Source: Rhodobacteraceae bacterium UBA6796 | GTDB taxonomy: Bacteria; Pseudomonadota; Alphaproteobacteria; Rhodobacterales; Rhodobacteraceae | Direction: 5' to 3' | Length of the DNA stretch: 64,000 nt | Assembly (NCBI GenBank): GCA_002452815.1 | Contig: DKFM01000015.1 | Coordinates: forward strand, 62,001-126,000 | In this document: in pieces, positions 37,015 to 47,047 of the stretch | Numbering within the stretch: the stretch's first letter is position 1 | Layout: the number at the start of each line of letters is the position of its first letter | Notes under the pieces: generated by a model | Told to the model about the DNA's origin: nothing | The model's database searches: none | The model's input: the letters and a program-made list of their open reading frames with translations, nothing else | Translations under genes and position numbers: made by a program

Positions 37015-38814
37015 TTACAGGGGGGCGCAGGCGGCGTGCAGCCAGTCGCGGGCGGGCGTGCTCAGATGCGGGGCGAGGCGGGCCGCGACCTCGGCGTGAT
37101 AGGCGTTCAGCCAGTCGCGTTCGCCCGGGCCAAGAAGGGCCGTCTCGATCAGGCGACGGTCGATGGGCACCCAGGTCAGGGTGCGGAAGGCCAGTTGATC
37201 GCGGCCGTCGCCCATCGCAGGCGCGGGGATCACCAGCACCAGATTTTCGATGCGGATGCCGAAGGCGCCTTCGCGGTAATAGCCGGGCTCGTTCGACAGG
37301 ATCATTCCGGGCTGCAAGGGCACGTCAGAGACGCGCGAGATCCGCGCAGGGCCCTCGTGCACGCAGAGCGCCGCGCCCACGCCATGCCCGGTGCCGTGGT
37401 CGTAATCCTGCCCCGCCATCCACAGCGGCGCGCGCGCGAGCGCATCCAGGTCGCGCCCGGCCAGTCCACGCGGCCAGCGGGCGCGCGACACTGCGATCAT
37501 GCCTTGCAGCACCCGGGTGAAGGGCGCGCGGGCGTCCTCGGGCACCGGGCCCACGGCGACGGTGCGGGTGATATCGGTGGTGCCATCGACATATTGCCCG
37601 CCGGAATCTACCAGCAAAATCTCGCCCGGCGTGACGGGGCGGTTGCTGGCCTCGGTCACGCGGTAATGCACGATGGCGCCGTTGGGCCCCGCGCCGCAGA
37701 TCGTGTCGAAGCTGATTTCGGTCAGCGCATTGGTGGCGCGCCGGAACCCTTCCAGCGCGGTGACCACGGCGATTTCGGTCAGCTGTCCCTTGGGCGCCTC
37801 GGCGTCGAGCCAGGCCAGAAATTCCACCATCGCCACCGCGTCGCGGTGATGCGCGGCCTCCATCCCGGCCACTTCGGCGGGGTTCTTGCAGGCTTTGGGC
37901 AGGATGCAGGGATCTTCGGCCCAGAGGATCGCGGTCCCTTCCTCGGTCAGTTCACGCGCGACCTGCACGGGGGCCGAGGCGGGATCGACCTGCACCGGTC
38001 CGCTCAGGCTGCGCAGGCCGGGCGCGAAGGCGGCGGGCGGGCGCAGGGTAATCTCGGGGCCCAGACAGGCGCGCAACTCGGCGGAGAATTTCGCGGGCTC
38101 GGCATAAAGCGTCAGATGGCCGGTGTCGTGCAGCACGGCAAAGCCCTGCACCAGCGGATTGCGCGGAATGTCGGCGCCGCGGATGTTCAGCAGCCAGCAG
38201 ATCGAGTCGGGCAGGGTCAGCACGGCGGCGGCGGCCCCGCGATCGCGCAGACCGGCAGCCAGACGGGCGCGTTTGGCGGCGCTGTCCTCGCCCGCAAATT
38301 CCGGCGGGTGGATGCGGGCCGGGGCCATCGGCGGGGCCGGGCGGTCGGGCCAGATCGCATCGACCAGATTGGCCGAAGGGATCAACTCGATCCCCGAACC
38401 ATCCAGCGCAGCCTCGATCTCGGTGATTTCCTTGCGGGTGTGCAGCCAGGGGTCATAGCCCACGCGGCCACCGGCGGGCAGGGCCGCGCACAGCCAGGGG
38501 CCGGGTTTGACCTCGGGCCAGTTCACGGGGGTGAACGCGGCCGGGTCGACCTGCGCGCGCACCTGCACGCGGTAGCGGCCATCGACAAAGACCCCCGCGC
38601 GATCCATCAGCGCGATGCAGAACCCCGCCGATCCGGTGAACCCGGTCAGCCATTCCAGACGCGCATCGCATTCGGCGACATATTCGCCCTGATGCGCATC
38701 GGCGCGCGGCACGATGAAACCCGCAAGCCCCGCCTGCGCCATCGCGCCCCGCAGCGCGGCCAGCCGCGGCGGCCCGTTTTGCGGTTCAGTGCGCGCGGTG
38801 AAATCCTGAAACAT
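37015..38814 (-). CDS. pepP: Xaa-Pro aminopeptidase (aminopeptidase P family)
   Basis: The ATG at 38814 shares one base with the cobT stop (TGATG), which decides the start. The 599-residue protein is the long form, with two N-terminal creatinase-like domains and a pita-bread metallopeptidase domain. Metal ligands are visible: Asp in LVDSGGQYVDGTTDITRT near residue 400, His in HGTGHGVGAALCVHEGP near residue 480, and Glu in ILSNEPGYY and IRIENLV. It removes N-terminal residues preceding proline, in the cytoplasm. It is the last gene of the cobS-GT-cobT run. Confidence 0.9.
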   Translation of the reverse strand: MFQDFTARTEPQNGPPRLAALRGAMAQAGLAGFIVPRADAHQGEYVAECDARLEWLTGFTGSAGFCIALMDRAGVFVDGRYRVQVRAQVDPAAFTPVNWPEVKPGPWLCAALPAGGRVGYDPWLHTRKEITEIEAALDGSGIELIPSANLVDAIWPDRPAPPMAPARIHPPEFAGEDSAAKRARLAAGLRDRGAAAAVLTLPDSICWLLNIRGADIPRNPLVQGFAVLHDTGHLTLYAEPAKFSAELRACLGPEITLRPPAAFAPGLRSLSGPVQVDPASAPVQVARELTEEGTAILWAEDPCILPKACKNPAEVAGMEAAHHRDAVAMVEFLAWLDAEAPKGQLTEIAVVTALEGFRRATNALTEISFDTICGAGPNGAIVHYRVTEASNRPVTPGEILLVDSGGQYVDGTTDITRTVAVGPVPEDARAPFTRVLQGMIAVSRARWPRGLAGRDLDALARAPLWMAGQDYDHGTGHGVGAALCVHEGPARISRVSDVPLQPGMILSNEPGYYREGAFGIRIENLVLVIPAPAMGDGRDQLAFRTLTWVPIDRRLIETALLGPGERDWLNAYHAEVAARLAPHLSTPARDWLHAACAPL

Positions 38815-40688
38815 CACATCGCCTTGCGGATGCCCAGCACGCGGGCGCGGGCGCGCGGGTCGCTGTCGAACAGGCCCGCCAGTTGTTCGGTCATCGCACC
38901 GGCCAGCTGTTCGACATCGGTGATCGTCACGGCGTGCTGGTAATAGCGCGTCACGTCATGGCCGATGCCGATCGCGATCAATTCCACCGCGCGGCGTTTT
39001 TCCACCATGGCGATCACGTCGCGCAGGTGTTTTTCCAGATAGATCGCGGGGTTGACCGACAGCGTGCTGTCATCCACCGGCGCGCCATCGGAAATCACCA
39101 TCAGGATCTTGCGCGCCTCGGGGCGGGCCATCATCCGCTTGTGCGCCCATTCCAGCGCCTCGCCGTCGATGTTTTCCTTCAGCAGGCCTTCCTTCATCAT
39201 CAGGCCAAGGTTCGCGCGCACCCGCCGCCAGGGCGAATCCGCGCGTTTGTAGATGATGTGGCGCAGGTCGTTCAGGCGGCCGGGTTGCTGCGGGCGGCCA
39301 TCGGCCAGCCATTTCTCGCGCGATTGCCCGCCTTTCCAGGCACGGGTGGTGAAGCCCAGAATCTCGACCTTGACCGAGCAGCGTTCCAGCGTGCGGGCTA
39401 GAACATCGGCACAGATCGCGGCAATCGAAATCGGGCGGCCCCGCATCGAGCCCGAATTGTCGATCAGCAGCGTCACCACGGTGTCGCGGAATTCGGTGTC
39501 CTTCTCGACCTTGAAGCTGAGCGGCGTGGTCGGGTTGGCGACCACGCGGGCCAGGCGGCCTGCGTCGAGCATGCCTTCCTCGCGGTCGAATTCCCAGCTG
39601 CGGTTCTGTTGCGCCTGAAGGCGGCGCTGCAGCTTGTTGGCCAGACGGCTGACCGCGCCTTTCAGCGGTTCCAGCTGCTGATCCAGATAGGCGCGCAGCC
39701 GTTCCAGCTCGGCCGGTTCGGCCAGATCCTCGGCGGCGATTTCCTCGTCGAATTCGGTGGTGAAGACCGTGTAGTTCGGATCGGCCAGCGAATGCGGGGG
39801 CGGGGCGGGCGGTTCGTCCGGGGCATCGGCCTGCGGCATGTCGACCTCTTCGCCCATCTCCTGATCGGCAAGGTCATCCATGCTGACCGAGGTCTGCGAC
39901 TGGTCCTGCTGTTCTTCCTGGCTGCGTTCGGGGCTGGCCTCGGACTCGTCGCTTTCGCTTTCGTCGCGGCTTTGTTCGTCGCCCGCCTCGGGATCGTTCT
40001 CGGCGTCTTCGGCGTCGCTTTCGTCGTTCAGCTCTTCATCCGGGTCGTCGCCCAGCTGATCGGCATAACCCAGATCGGCGATCACCTTGCGGGCCATGCG
40101 CGCGAAAGCGGCCTGATCGGCCAGAATATCGCCCAGGTTTTCCAGATCTTCGCCAGCGGTCTGTTCCATGAACGGGCGCCACAGTTCCAGCACATTGGCG
40201 GCCGCGGGCGGCAGTTTGCGCCCCGTCGCCAGTTCGCGCACCAGATAGCCCGCAGCCACCGCCAGCGGCGCATCCTGCTGGCTGCGGATCTGGGCATAGC
40301 CGCGGCGCATCGCCTCGTGCTCGATCTTGGCGTCGATATTGCTGAGCGTGCCGGGCATGTGCCGCGCGCCCAGGGCCTCGCAGCGCGCGGTTTCCATCGC
40401 CTCGTACAGATTGCGCGCCATCTCGCCCGAGGGGGCGTAGCGCGCGGCCATCGCCTCGTCATGGTGGCGTTTACGCAGCGCCAGCGCATCGCCCGTGCCG
40501 CGGGCCAACAGTACTTCGTCGCGGGTCATCCGGCGGCTGACCTGCGGCAGGCGCATGGTGTCGCCCGCCATGCCGGAGGGGTCCACGGAATAGGTGACCG
40601 TCAGGTCCGGCGCGTCGGCCATCGTCTTGGTGGCTTCGGCAAGGGCCTTCTTGAACGGATCGGCGGGGTTGTCGCTGGGTTTGGTCAT
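38814..40688 (-). CDS. cobT: Cobaltochelatase subunit CobT
   Basis: The 624-residue protein has an N-terminal helical part, a long acidic centre (residues about 205-270, rich in Asp/Glu/Ser) and a C-terminal von Willebrand A domain. Its MIDAS motif [11 protein letters not shown] lies near residue 408. CobT joins CobS in the AAA+ chaperone complex that drives CobN to insert cobalt in the aerobic cobalamin pathway. cobN is not in the window. It is translationally coupled to pepP. Confidence 0.92.
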   Translation of the reverse strand: MTKPSDNPADPFKKALAEATKTMADAPDLTVTYSVDPSGMAGDTMRLPQVSRRMTRDEVLLARGTGDALALRKRHHDEAMAARYAPSGEMARNLYEAMETARCEALGARHMPGTLSNIDAKIEHEAMRRGYAQIRSQQDAPLAVAAGYLVRELATGRKLPPAAANVLELWRPFMEQTAGEDLENLGDILADQAAFARMARKVIADLGYADQLGDDPDEELNDESDAEDAENDPEAGDEQSRDESESDESEASPERSQEEQQDQSQTSVSMDDLADQEMGEEVDMPQADAPDEPPAPPPHSLADPNYTVFTTEFDEEIAAEDLAEPAELERLRAYLDQQLEPLKGAVSRLANKLQRRLQAQQNRSWEFDREEGMLDAGRLARVVANPTTPLSFKVEKDTEFRDTVVTLLIDNSGSMRGRPISIAAICADVLARTLERCSVKVEILGFTTRAWKGGQSREKWLADGRPQQPGRLNDLRHIIYKRADSPWRRVRANLGLMMKEGLLKENIDGEALEWAHKRMMARPEARKILMVISDGAPVDDSTLSVNPAIYLEKHLRDVIAMVEKRRAVELIAIGIGHDVTRYYQHAVTITDVEQLAGAMTEQLAGLFDSDPRARARVLGIRKAM

Positions 40689-40787
40689 GGTTCTTTATGC
40701 GAGGTTTGCCGGGAACGCGAAAGGGGACAAAACGCCATGGCGGCGCGCTGGCGCGCGGATCGCAGGGCGTTGGGCGGCGCTATGGTG

Positions 40788-41696
40788 TCAATTGCGGCCA
40801 CGGAGCCTCCGTTTGGTGTCGGCGAGCCATCGGGACAGCCGGCCTTTGGGGCGGGTGGACAGGACATGCCGCGCAAGATGGAAAGCTGATTCCTGTTGCG
40901 CATTGGCATGTGCGGCGATGCGTGCGGGCAGGGCGTCGATCGACAGGAGCCGATAGCCGCCTTCGGGGCCCGCGGGGGGAGCCTGCGCCAGTTCGAGGCG
41001 CGCGAAGGCGCGCTCCTGAAATTCGGGCGTGCAGAAGGTGCCGCTGGCGCCGGCATGGGTGCAGCGCGCCGCGATCGGCTGGATCACGCGCAGATCCGGG
41101 TCTTGCATCACCATTCCGAAAATCGCCCAGTCCCAGCCCCAATCGCTCAGCAGATCGCGGATGCCATTGCCGCCCGGGCCGGGCGGCTGGCTCCAGACCG
41201 GGGCGATGCGGTCCCAGTCGGCGCGGGTCAGACCGAGGCCGATTGAATTGAAGCAGCGCGACTCGAACAAGGGGGTCGGTTCTTCCGGCCAGGACAGGAA
41301 GCCCGCGCTGCCGCAGGCCCCGGCCAACAGGTTCAGCGCGGCCCAGTGCGGCCGGTGATTGGCCCGATACCAGCGCGCCAGTGCCAATGCATCGGGCGCC
41401 AGTTCCAGATCCTCTTCCAGGGCCAGCACGAAATCCGCGCCGTCGTGGAAACGCGTGGAGATCAGCTGATAGGGATTGCCCTTCACGCCCAGACGTTGCC
41501 GGTTTTCGTGGACGTGAAAGCTGCCCTCGGGTAGGACCGCCGCGCAGATCGCACGAAAGGCCGGTTGCTCGGGCCCGGGTTCGACGCCGACATGCAACTG
41601 CCACCCCTGCGGACCACAGGCCAGCAGAGTTTCAAGCATTCGCCTGAAAAGCTCTGGCCGGTTCATGGCCGTGCAGGTGAGGTGCAGCGTCTCCAT
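40788..41696 (-). CDS. Glycosyltransferase-like protein (GT-A fold suspected)
   Basis: The 302-residue protein begins METLHLTCTAMNRPELFRRMLETL, a GT2-like nucleotide-sugar entry strand. LALEEDLELAPDALALARW near residue 92 is a metal-binding acidic motif in place of DXD. SDWGWDWAIFGMVMQDP near residue 195 could hold the catalytic acid. The donor and acceptor are unknown. It lies between cobS and cobT in the same direction, with 43 bases to cobS and 99 to cobT, but has no evident role in cobalamin chemistry. Confidence 0.6.
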   Translation of the reverse strand: METLHLTCTAMNRPELFRRMLETLLACGPQGWQLHVGVEPGPEQPAFRAICAAVLPEGSFHVHENRQRLGVKGNPYQLISTRFHDGADFVLALEEDLELAPDALALARWYRANHRPHWAALNLLAGACGSAGFLSWPEEPTPLFESRCFNSIGLGLTRADWDRIAPVWSQPPGPGGNGIRDLLSDWGWDWAIFGMVMQDPDLRVIQPIAARCTHAGASGTFCTPEFQERAFARLELAQAPPAGPEGGYRLLSIDALPARIAAHANAQQESAFHLARHVLSTRPKGRLSRWLADTKRRLRGRN

Positions 41697-41739
41697 GGCG
41701 CGATGCGAGCGTTCAGCCGGACCCGGGCCGGGGCCCAGA

Positions 41740-42714
41740 TCAGCGCAGCGCGATGGTGGCGGCGCTTTCCGGCAGTTCTTCGTCGAACAGGCGCTGGTAG
41801 AATTCGGCCACGGTCTGGCGCTCCAGCTCGTCGCATTTGTTCAGGAAGGTCAGGCGGAACGCATAGCCGACATTGTTGAAGATCCGCGCGTTCTGCGCCC
41901 AGGCGATGACCGTGCGAGGCGACATCACCGTCGACAGATCGCCGTTCATGAAGGCGGTCCGGGTCAGATCGGCCACGGTCACCATCTGGCCGATGGTCTT
42001 GCGCCCGGCTTCGGTGTTGTATTGCGGGTTCTTCGACAGAACGATCGCGGTTTCGGCGTCATGGCTGAGGTAGTTCAGCGTGGCGACCAGCGACCAGCGG
42101 TCCATCTGGCCCTGGTTGATCTGCTGGGTACCATGGTAAAGCCCGGTGGTGTCGCCCAGACCGACGGTGTTGGCGGTCGCGAACAGGCGGAAATAGGGGT
42201 TCGGCGTGATGACCTCGTTCTGGTCCAGCAGCGTCAGCTTGCCGTCGGCCTCCAGCACGCGCTGGATCACAAACATCACGTCGGCGCGGCCAGCGTCGTA
42301 TTCGTCGAACACGATCGCGGTCGGGTTGCGCAGCGCCCAGGGCAGGATGCCTTCGTGGAACACGGTGACCTGCTTGCCATCGACCAGCTTGATCGCATCC
42401 TTGCCGATCAGGTCGATCCGGCTGACGTGGCTGTCCAGGTTGACGCGCACGCAGGGCCAGTTCAGCCGCGCGGCAATCTGTTCGATATGCGTCGATTTGC
42501 CGGTGCCGTGATAGCCCTGGATCATCACCCGGCGGTTATAGGCGAAGCCAGCCAGGATCGCGAGCGTGGTGTCGCGGTCGAATTTATAGGTCGGGTCAAG
42601 GTCAGGCACGCGGTCGCTGCGCTCGGCAAAGCCCTTGATCTTCATGTCACTGTCGATGCCGAACACGTCACGGACATCAATATCTTCGGTGGGCTTGGCG
42701 TTCATATCGAGCAT
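41740..42714 (-). CDS. cobS: Cobaltochelatase subunit CobS
   Basis: The ATG at 42714 has AAGGA eight bases upstream and gives 324 residues ([19 protein letters not shown]). It is a MoxR-type AAA+ ATPase. Walker [14 protein letters not shown] lies near residue 74, Walker [16 protein letters not shown] near residue 137 and sensor 1 in [14 protein letters not shown] near residue 176. With CobT it powers cobalt insertion by CobN. Frames extending further upstream are chance openings in GC-rich DNA. Confidence 0.93.
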   Translation of the reverse strand: MLDMNAKPTEDIDVRDVFGIDSDMKIKGFAERSDRVPDLDPTYKFDRDTTLAILAGFAYNRRVMIQGYHGTGKSTHIEQIAARLNWPCVRVNLDSHVSRIDLIGKDAIKLVDGKQVTVFHEGILPWALRNPTAIVFDEYDAGRADVMFVIQRVLEADGKLTLLDQNEVITPNPYFRLFATANTVGLGDTTGLYHGTQQINQGQMDRWSLVATLNYLSHDAETAIVLSKNPQYNTEAGRKTIGQMVTVADLTRTAFMNGDLSTVMSPRTVIAWAQNARIFNNVGYAFRLTFLNKCDELERQTVAEFYQRLFDEELPESAATIALR

Positions 42715-42932
42715 GGCTTGCGTCCTTGTCCTTCGTCGTCTGGATTTGTGGACCATCGCCGGGGGTCGCGCAAGGGGCGGATTGTCCCGGTTACAGGCTG
42801 CGTCGGGCTGCACGGTTGCGTGATGTGTCGTGATGCGACGTGATCGTTCCGTGTGCAACTTCGCCGGCGGGGCGCCCGTCTCTCACATGACCCGCCAATC
42901 GGGGCGGGCAGGCTGATTTGGGAGAAAAAGCC

Positions 42933-43502
42933 ATGACCATGACCATGACCATGAAATCGACTCTGACCGGCGCCTTTGTTCTGACCGCGTTCCTGGGCTC
43001 TGCCGCGATGGCGGGCGAAAACCCGATGGTGGGCGGGGCTGCGATGTATGACACCAAGACCATCGTCGAAAATGCGGTGAATTCGGCCGATCACACCACG
43101 CTGGTGGCGGCGGTGCAGGCCGCCGGTCTGGTCGAGACCCTGTCGGGCCCGGGCCCCTTCACCGTCTTCGCGCCGACCAATGCCGCCTTTGCGGCGCTGC
43201 CCGAGGGCACGGTCGAAACCCTGCTGCAGCCGGAAAACAAAGAGATGCTGACCAAGGTTCTGACCTGCCATGTGGTCGGCGCGGATGTGATGTCGGACGC
43301 GCTGGTCAAGATGATTGCCGATGACGGCGGCGCGCATCCGATCCCGACGCTGGGCGGCTGCACGCTGACCGGCAAGATGCAGGACGGCAAGGTCGTGATC
43401 GAGGATGAAAACGGCACGATGGCCACGGTGACCATCGCCGATGTCAAGCAGTCGAACGGTGTGATCCATGTGATCGACGCGGTTCTGACGCCCAAGATGT
43501 AA
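42933..43502 (+). CDS. Secreted fasciclin (FAS1) domain protein
   Basis: The 189-residue protein has a signal peptide (TGAFVLTAFLGSAAMA-GE) and one FAS1 domain. TIVENAVNSADHTTLVAAVQAAGL and GPFTVFAPTNAAFAALPEGTV are the H1 and family motifs, and NGVIHVIDAVLTPKM ends the domain. FAS1 proteins are periplasmic or extracellular adhesion or ligand-binding proteins. The ATG at 42933 follows GGGAGA by about eight bases and lies in a run of ATGACC units. It is divergent from cobS and followed by a strong terminator. Confidence 0.87.
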   Translation: MTMTMTMKSTLTGAFVLTAFLGSAAMAGENPMVGGAAMYDTKTIVENAVNSADHTTLVAAVQAAGLVETLSGPGPFTVFAPTNAAFAALPEGTVETLLQPENKEMLTKVLTCHVVGADVMSDALVKMIADDGGAHPIPTLGGCTLTGKMQDGKVVIEDENGTMATVTIADVKQSNGVIHVIDAVLTPKM

Positions 43503-43563
43503 GCGGTGCATCGGTAACGAGTGGGACCTGGTCCCGAAACGTGTGACCGAGTAACGAATGCCT

Positions 43564-43597
43564 CACCCCCGGATCTGCGTGATCCGGGGGTGTTTTT
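43564..43597 (+). terminator. Rho-independent terminator after the fasciclin gene
   Basis: CACCCCCGGATC, loop TGCGT, GATCCGGGGGTG is a perfect 12-base-pair stem followed by TTTTT. It lies about 60 bases after the stop codon. Confidence 0.92.
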
Positions 43598-43684
43598 GCG
43601 GCGCATCGGCACGTCCGGCACGCGTCGTCTTGCCCCGGGGCCGCGCGCCCCTTACCTTGGCGCCAACGGTAAAAGGGTGTGACG

Positions 43685-44656
43685 ATGAGCGGCTTACTTG
43701 CACTTCTGGACGACGTGGCGGGGATCGCCAAGATCGCGGCGGCCAGTGTGGACGATGTGGCGGGGCAGGCGGCCAAGGCGGGGGCCAAGGCTGCGGGGGC
43801 CGTGATCGACGATGCCGCCGTCACGCCGAAATATGTGCATGGTTTCGCTGCCGCGCGCGAGCTGCCGATCGTGGGCAAGATCGCGCTGGGCTCGATCCGC
43901 AACAAGCTGGTGTTCCTGCTGCCTGCGGCATTGTTGCTGTCGGCCTTCGCCCCCTGGGCGGTCACACCCTTGTTGATGCTGGGCGGCGCCTATCTGTGCT
44001 TCGAAGGGGCCGAGAAGGTCTGGCACCTGTTTCACCCCGCGGCCCCCTATGCCGACGGGCATGTCGACAGCGCTGGCGACCCCGGCCATCTGGAGGCCGA
44101 GAAGGTCTCGGGTGCGGTGAAGACCGATTTCATTCTTTCGGCCGAGATCATGACGATTGCGCTGGCCGCACTGCCTGCGGGCCAGCCGGTATGGATGCAG
44201 GCGATGGCGCTGGCAATCGTGGCGGTGGGGATCACTGCGGTCGTCTATGGCGGGGTGGCGCTGATCGTGAAGGCCGATGATGTCGGGCTTTGGCTGGCGC
44301 GCGTCGGTCGGCTGTCAGCCACGCGGGCGCTGGGGCGCGGCATTGTCGCGATCATGCCAGGGTTCCTGAGCGGGCTGATGGCTGTCGGCACGGCGGCGAT
44401 GATCTGGGTTGGCGGCTCGATCCTGCTGCATGGCGCTGCGGAACTCGGCTGGCATGCGCCCTATGACTGGATACACCATCAGGCCGAAGCCGCGGCGCAG
44501 GCCCTGCCGCAGGCCGAAGGGCTGGTGGCCTGGGGGGTCACGGCGTTCTTCGACGGGGTGTTCGGGCTGGCTTTCGGGTTGGCGCTGATTCCGGTGGTGG
44601 CGCGGGTGATCGACCCGCTGATCGGTGCCCTGCGGGGCAAGCCCGGCGGGCACTGA
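43685..44656 (+). CDS. DUF808 family inner membrane protein (YedI-like)
   Basis: The ATG at 43685 (AAGGG upstream) gives 323 residues. The N-terminal MSGLLALLDDVAGIAKIAAASVDD is the family hallmark and is followed by five to seven membrane segments. Conserved NKLVFLLPAALLLSAFAPW and GGAYLCFEGAEKVWH support assignment to DUF808. Function is unknown for the family. It stands alone between a terminator and the barrel protein. Confidence 0.85.
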   Translation: MSGLLALLDDVAGIAKIAAASVDDVAGQAAKAGAKAAGAVIDDAAVTPKYVHGFAAARELPIVGKIALGSIRNKLVFLLPAALLLSAFAPWAVTPLLMLGGAYLCFEGAEKVWHLFHPAAPYADGHVDSAGDPGHLEAEKVSGAVKTDFILSAEIMTIALAALPAGQPVWMQAMALAIVAVGITAVVYGGVALIVKADDVGLWLARVGRLSATRALGRGIVAIMPGFLSGLMAVGTAAMIWVGGSILLHGAAELGWHAPYDWIHHQAEAAAQALPQAEGLVAWGVTAFFDGVFGLAFGLALIPVVARVIDPLIGALRGKPGGH

Positions 44657-44859
44657 GCCGCACATTCTGCGGGCAGATCGCATCATCGCACGACATAGCC
44701 CCCCTGTTTGCGGGGTATTTATGGCACTTGCGGGCAGGGGCTGTGCGTTCCGCGCCACGGTGCGCAAAAAGATAACAGGAACGTGATCCGCCGGATGGTT
44801 CGGGGCGCATCGGCGCCTATGATGCCTGCAATTGGAACGATGAGTGAGCGGAGGCGGAA
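44657..44859 (+). promoter_or_regulatory. Upstream region of the barrel protein
   Basis: The 203-base gap includes TTGCGGGGTATTTATGGCA near 44708 and ends with the ribosome site GGAGGCGGAA directly before the ATG at 44860. No small gene was seen. Confidence 0.35.
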
Positions 44860-46197
44860 ATGTTATATTCCGAGACGCGCCTGAGCCGGTTGTGGGTTCG
44901 GGCGTTTTATATGTTGCGTGCGAGTTTGACTGTTTTGGTCCTGTTCGTGCTGGGTGCCGTTTCGGCCTCGGCGCAAGTCTCGGTTCCTGCCGTCGGCACC
45001 GGCGGAACGGATGGCGTCTTGTCGGGTGACCCCTGGACGGTCTGCCGCGCCGATACCGACACGGCCTGGGTCGCGGCCAACGTCAGTGGCCAGTATAATG
45101 CGATCGTGGCCTGTCAGGCGCTCGGCTATACTTCGGTCGATGCCTGGGGCGGGACCTGCGGCACTGTCTGCGGGTATTGCGACGTCGCGGGCAATGAATA
45201 TTACGATGGCGGTGGCGGCTCCCCGACCAGTCTGGCGTATACTGTTCATTGGCGCTGCACCGGCTATGTCGGGCAGGTCGATACCACCGATGCGACCCAG
45301 ACCATGCGTGCGGATTTCGCACTGCGCCGGGCCGCGAGCTTGATCCGCAACCAGCCGGATCTGGCGGGCATGCTGCGCAACCAGGGTGGCAGTGTCACGG
45401 CCGACACCTCGCGGGGCAAGGGCCAGTTCGCGCTGACGACCCCCGGCGAGCAGCCGGTCTGGGCGCATCTGACGGGCAACTGGACCGATGCAGGCTCTGT
45501 CGAGGATGAGTATTTCCTGGGTGCGGTGGGCGCGCACGTCAATCTGACGCAGGATATGATCGTCGGCGGCATGGTGCAGTTCGATCACGCCCGTTCGACC
45601 GATGGTGCGGCGATGATCGAGGGCGACGGCTGGCTGATCGGTCCCTACATGGCCGCGCGTCTGGCCGGGCAGCCGCTCTATTTCGAGGCCAGCCTGCTTT
45701 ATGGCGACTCGAACAACCGGATCTCGCCCGATGGCAGCTATACCGATCGTTTCGACGCGGAACGGATGCTGGCGCAGGTCAAGTTGAGCGGCGAGGTGGT
45801 GCGCGGGGCGGTCACGCTGATGCCGCATCTGGGGCTGAGCCATGCGGTCGAGCGGCAGGATGGCTATACCGACGGGCTGGGGCAGACGATCCCCAAGCAG
45901 ACGATCCGTCTGACCGAACTGCGCTATGGTCTGAACTTCAGCCTGCCTCTGACGGTGAGCAGTGGCACGATGGATCTGACCGGCGGGCTGAGCGGCATCT
46001 ATGCCGATGTCAGCGGCGATGCAGCGGACAGCGCCTTTGCCGACTCCTATGACGGCAACCGCGCGATGCTCGAGCTGGGTCTGGCGCGGCATTTCGTCAA
46101 TGGCTCCGATCTGAGTTTCGGCAGCTACTATGACGGGATCGGTGTGAATGGCTATGAAAGCTGGGGTCTGAAGCTGAGCTACAGCACCGAGTTCTGA
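44860..46197 (+). CDS. Outer-membrane beta-barrel protein with short Cys-rich N-terminal domain (autotransporter-like)
   Basis: The 445-residue protein has an extended signal peptide ending SASA-QVS (near residue 39). A Cys-rich domain of about 95 residues follows (WTVCRADTDTAWVAAN, ACQALGYTSVDAWGG, CGTVCGYCDV, HWRCTG). The rest, from about residue 180, is an autotransporter-type barrel of alternating strands that ends SWGLKLSYSTEF with the terminal Phe expected for BamA recognition. The passenger is far shorter than usual for type V secretion. The Cys-rich part resembles a lectin- or SRCR-like module. Ligand unknown. A ribosome site GGAGG supports the start. Confidence 0.72.
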   Translation: MLYSETRLSRLWVRAFYMLRASLTVLVLFVLGAVSASAQVSVPAVGTGGTDGVLSGDPWTVCRADTDTAWVAANVSGQYNAIVACQALGYTSVDAWGGTCGTVCGYCDVAGNEYYDGGGGSPTSLAYTVHWRCTGYVGQVDTTDATQTMRADFALRRAASLIRNQPDLAGMLRNQGGSVTADTSRGKGQFALTTPGEQPVWAHLTGNWTDAGSVEDEYFLGAVGAHVNLTQDMIVGGMVQFDHARSTDGAAMIEGDGWLIGPYMAARLAGQPLYFEASLLYGDSNNRISPDGSYTDRFDAERMLAQVKLSGEVVRGAVTLMPHLGLSHAVERQDGYTDGLGQTIPKQTIRLTELRYGLNFSLPLTVSSGTMDLTGGLSGIYADVSGDAADSAFADSYDGNRAMLELGLARHFVNGSDLSFGSYYDGIGVNGYESWGLKLSYSTEF

Positions 46198-46211
46198 TCT
46201 GGCATGACACA

Positions 46212-46251
46212 AGAAACGGGGCGGAGGGGAAACCCTTCGCCCCGTTTTTTT
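46212..46251. terminator. Terminator after the barrel protein
   Basis: AACGGGGCGGAGGG, loop GAAA, CCCTTCGCCCCGTT pairs over about 13 positions with one mismatch and is followed by TTTTTT. A J-domain gene converges from the other side, so it may act in both directions. Confidence 0.85.
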
Positions 46252-46294
46252 CGGGTCCCGTTGCGGGCGGCGGTGCCGTGTGCCCGGCCCGGGC

Positions 46295-46921
46295 TTATTT
46301 GAAGTTGCGGCTGTCTTTCAGCTGATCCCAGGCCCAGACCACCTCTTGCAGCATTTCTTCCTGACTGCGGTCACCGCCGTTCATGTCGGGGTGCAGCACC
46401 TTGATCAGCGCCTTGTAGCTTTTGCGGATCTCGGCCTTGGTCATGTGGTCGCGCGCGTCCAGAATCTCCAGCGCCTTGCGTTCGGTCGGCGGCAGCTTGC
46501 GGCCGACCACGGTGCGACCGGGGTTTTGCGTCGCGTTCTGGCCCAGCAATTCCATCGGGTCGGAAATCCCGTGCCGCGCCCAGCCCAGCTTTTCGTCATT
46601 GGCGCGGTTGAAGGGCTTGGTCGGGCGTTCCCACACCGTCGCATTGTCCAGGAAGGCCTGGAATTCCTCTTCCGACTGGCCCTGGAAATAGTTCCAGTTC
46701 AGGTTGTATTCGCGCACATGTTCCTTGCAGAACCAGAAATAGTCATCCAGCACCTTGGGGCTTTTGGGCGCACGATACTGGCCGGGCTCGCAGCAGCCCT
46801 GCTTGTCGCAGATCCGCGTCGAGGTCTCGAACGCGCCCGACATGCCGCGCTTGCCCTTCTGGCGGCGCTTCTTGTCAGCGGCGGCCGAGATGTTGAAACC
46901 GAAGGGATCGCTCTTGCTCAT
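46295..46921 (-). CDS. J-domain (DnaJ-like) protein
   Basis: The 208-residue protein has a C-terminal J domain. The HPD motif appears in KVLHPDMNGGDRSQEEMLQEV near residue 177, preceded by helix II KAEIRKSYKALI. The N-terminal 140 residues carry a cluster ICDKQGCCEPGQY and CKEHV that could bind metal, and no Gly/Phe region. J domains stimulate Hsp70 ATPase, so this is probably a specialised DnaK co-chaperone. It diverges from bolA across a 126-base gap. Confidence 0.85.
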   Translation of the reverse strand: MSKSDPFGFNISAAADKKRRQKGKRGMSGAFETSTRICDKQGCCEPGQYRAPKSPKVLDDYFWFCKEHVREYNLNWNYFQGQSEEEFQAFLDNATVWERPTKPFNRANDEKLGWARHGISDPMELLGQNATQNPGRTVVGRKLPPTERKALEILDARDHMTKAEIRKSYKALIKVLHPDMNGGDRSQEEMLQEVVWAWDQLKDSRNFK

Positions 46922-47047
46922 GCGGGTCTCTCATTATCTTCGTTCGCGATCGCTCGCGTGGGGGAACAGCGGGGCACTTGACGGCCCCCGCCGACTCGGG
47001 TCACGCAGTTTAGGCTATTTCGCGTGACAAGAAAGGGGGCCGGGGCA

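Noticed and set aside
36910..38943. 677-codon plus-strand frame opposite pepP
   Set aside because: Shadow of a clear aminopeptidase P gene; composition is Gly/Arg/His-rich and no motif is seen.
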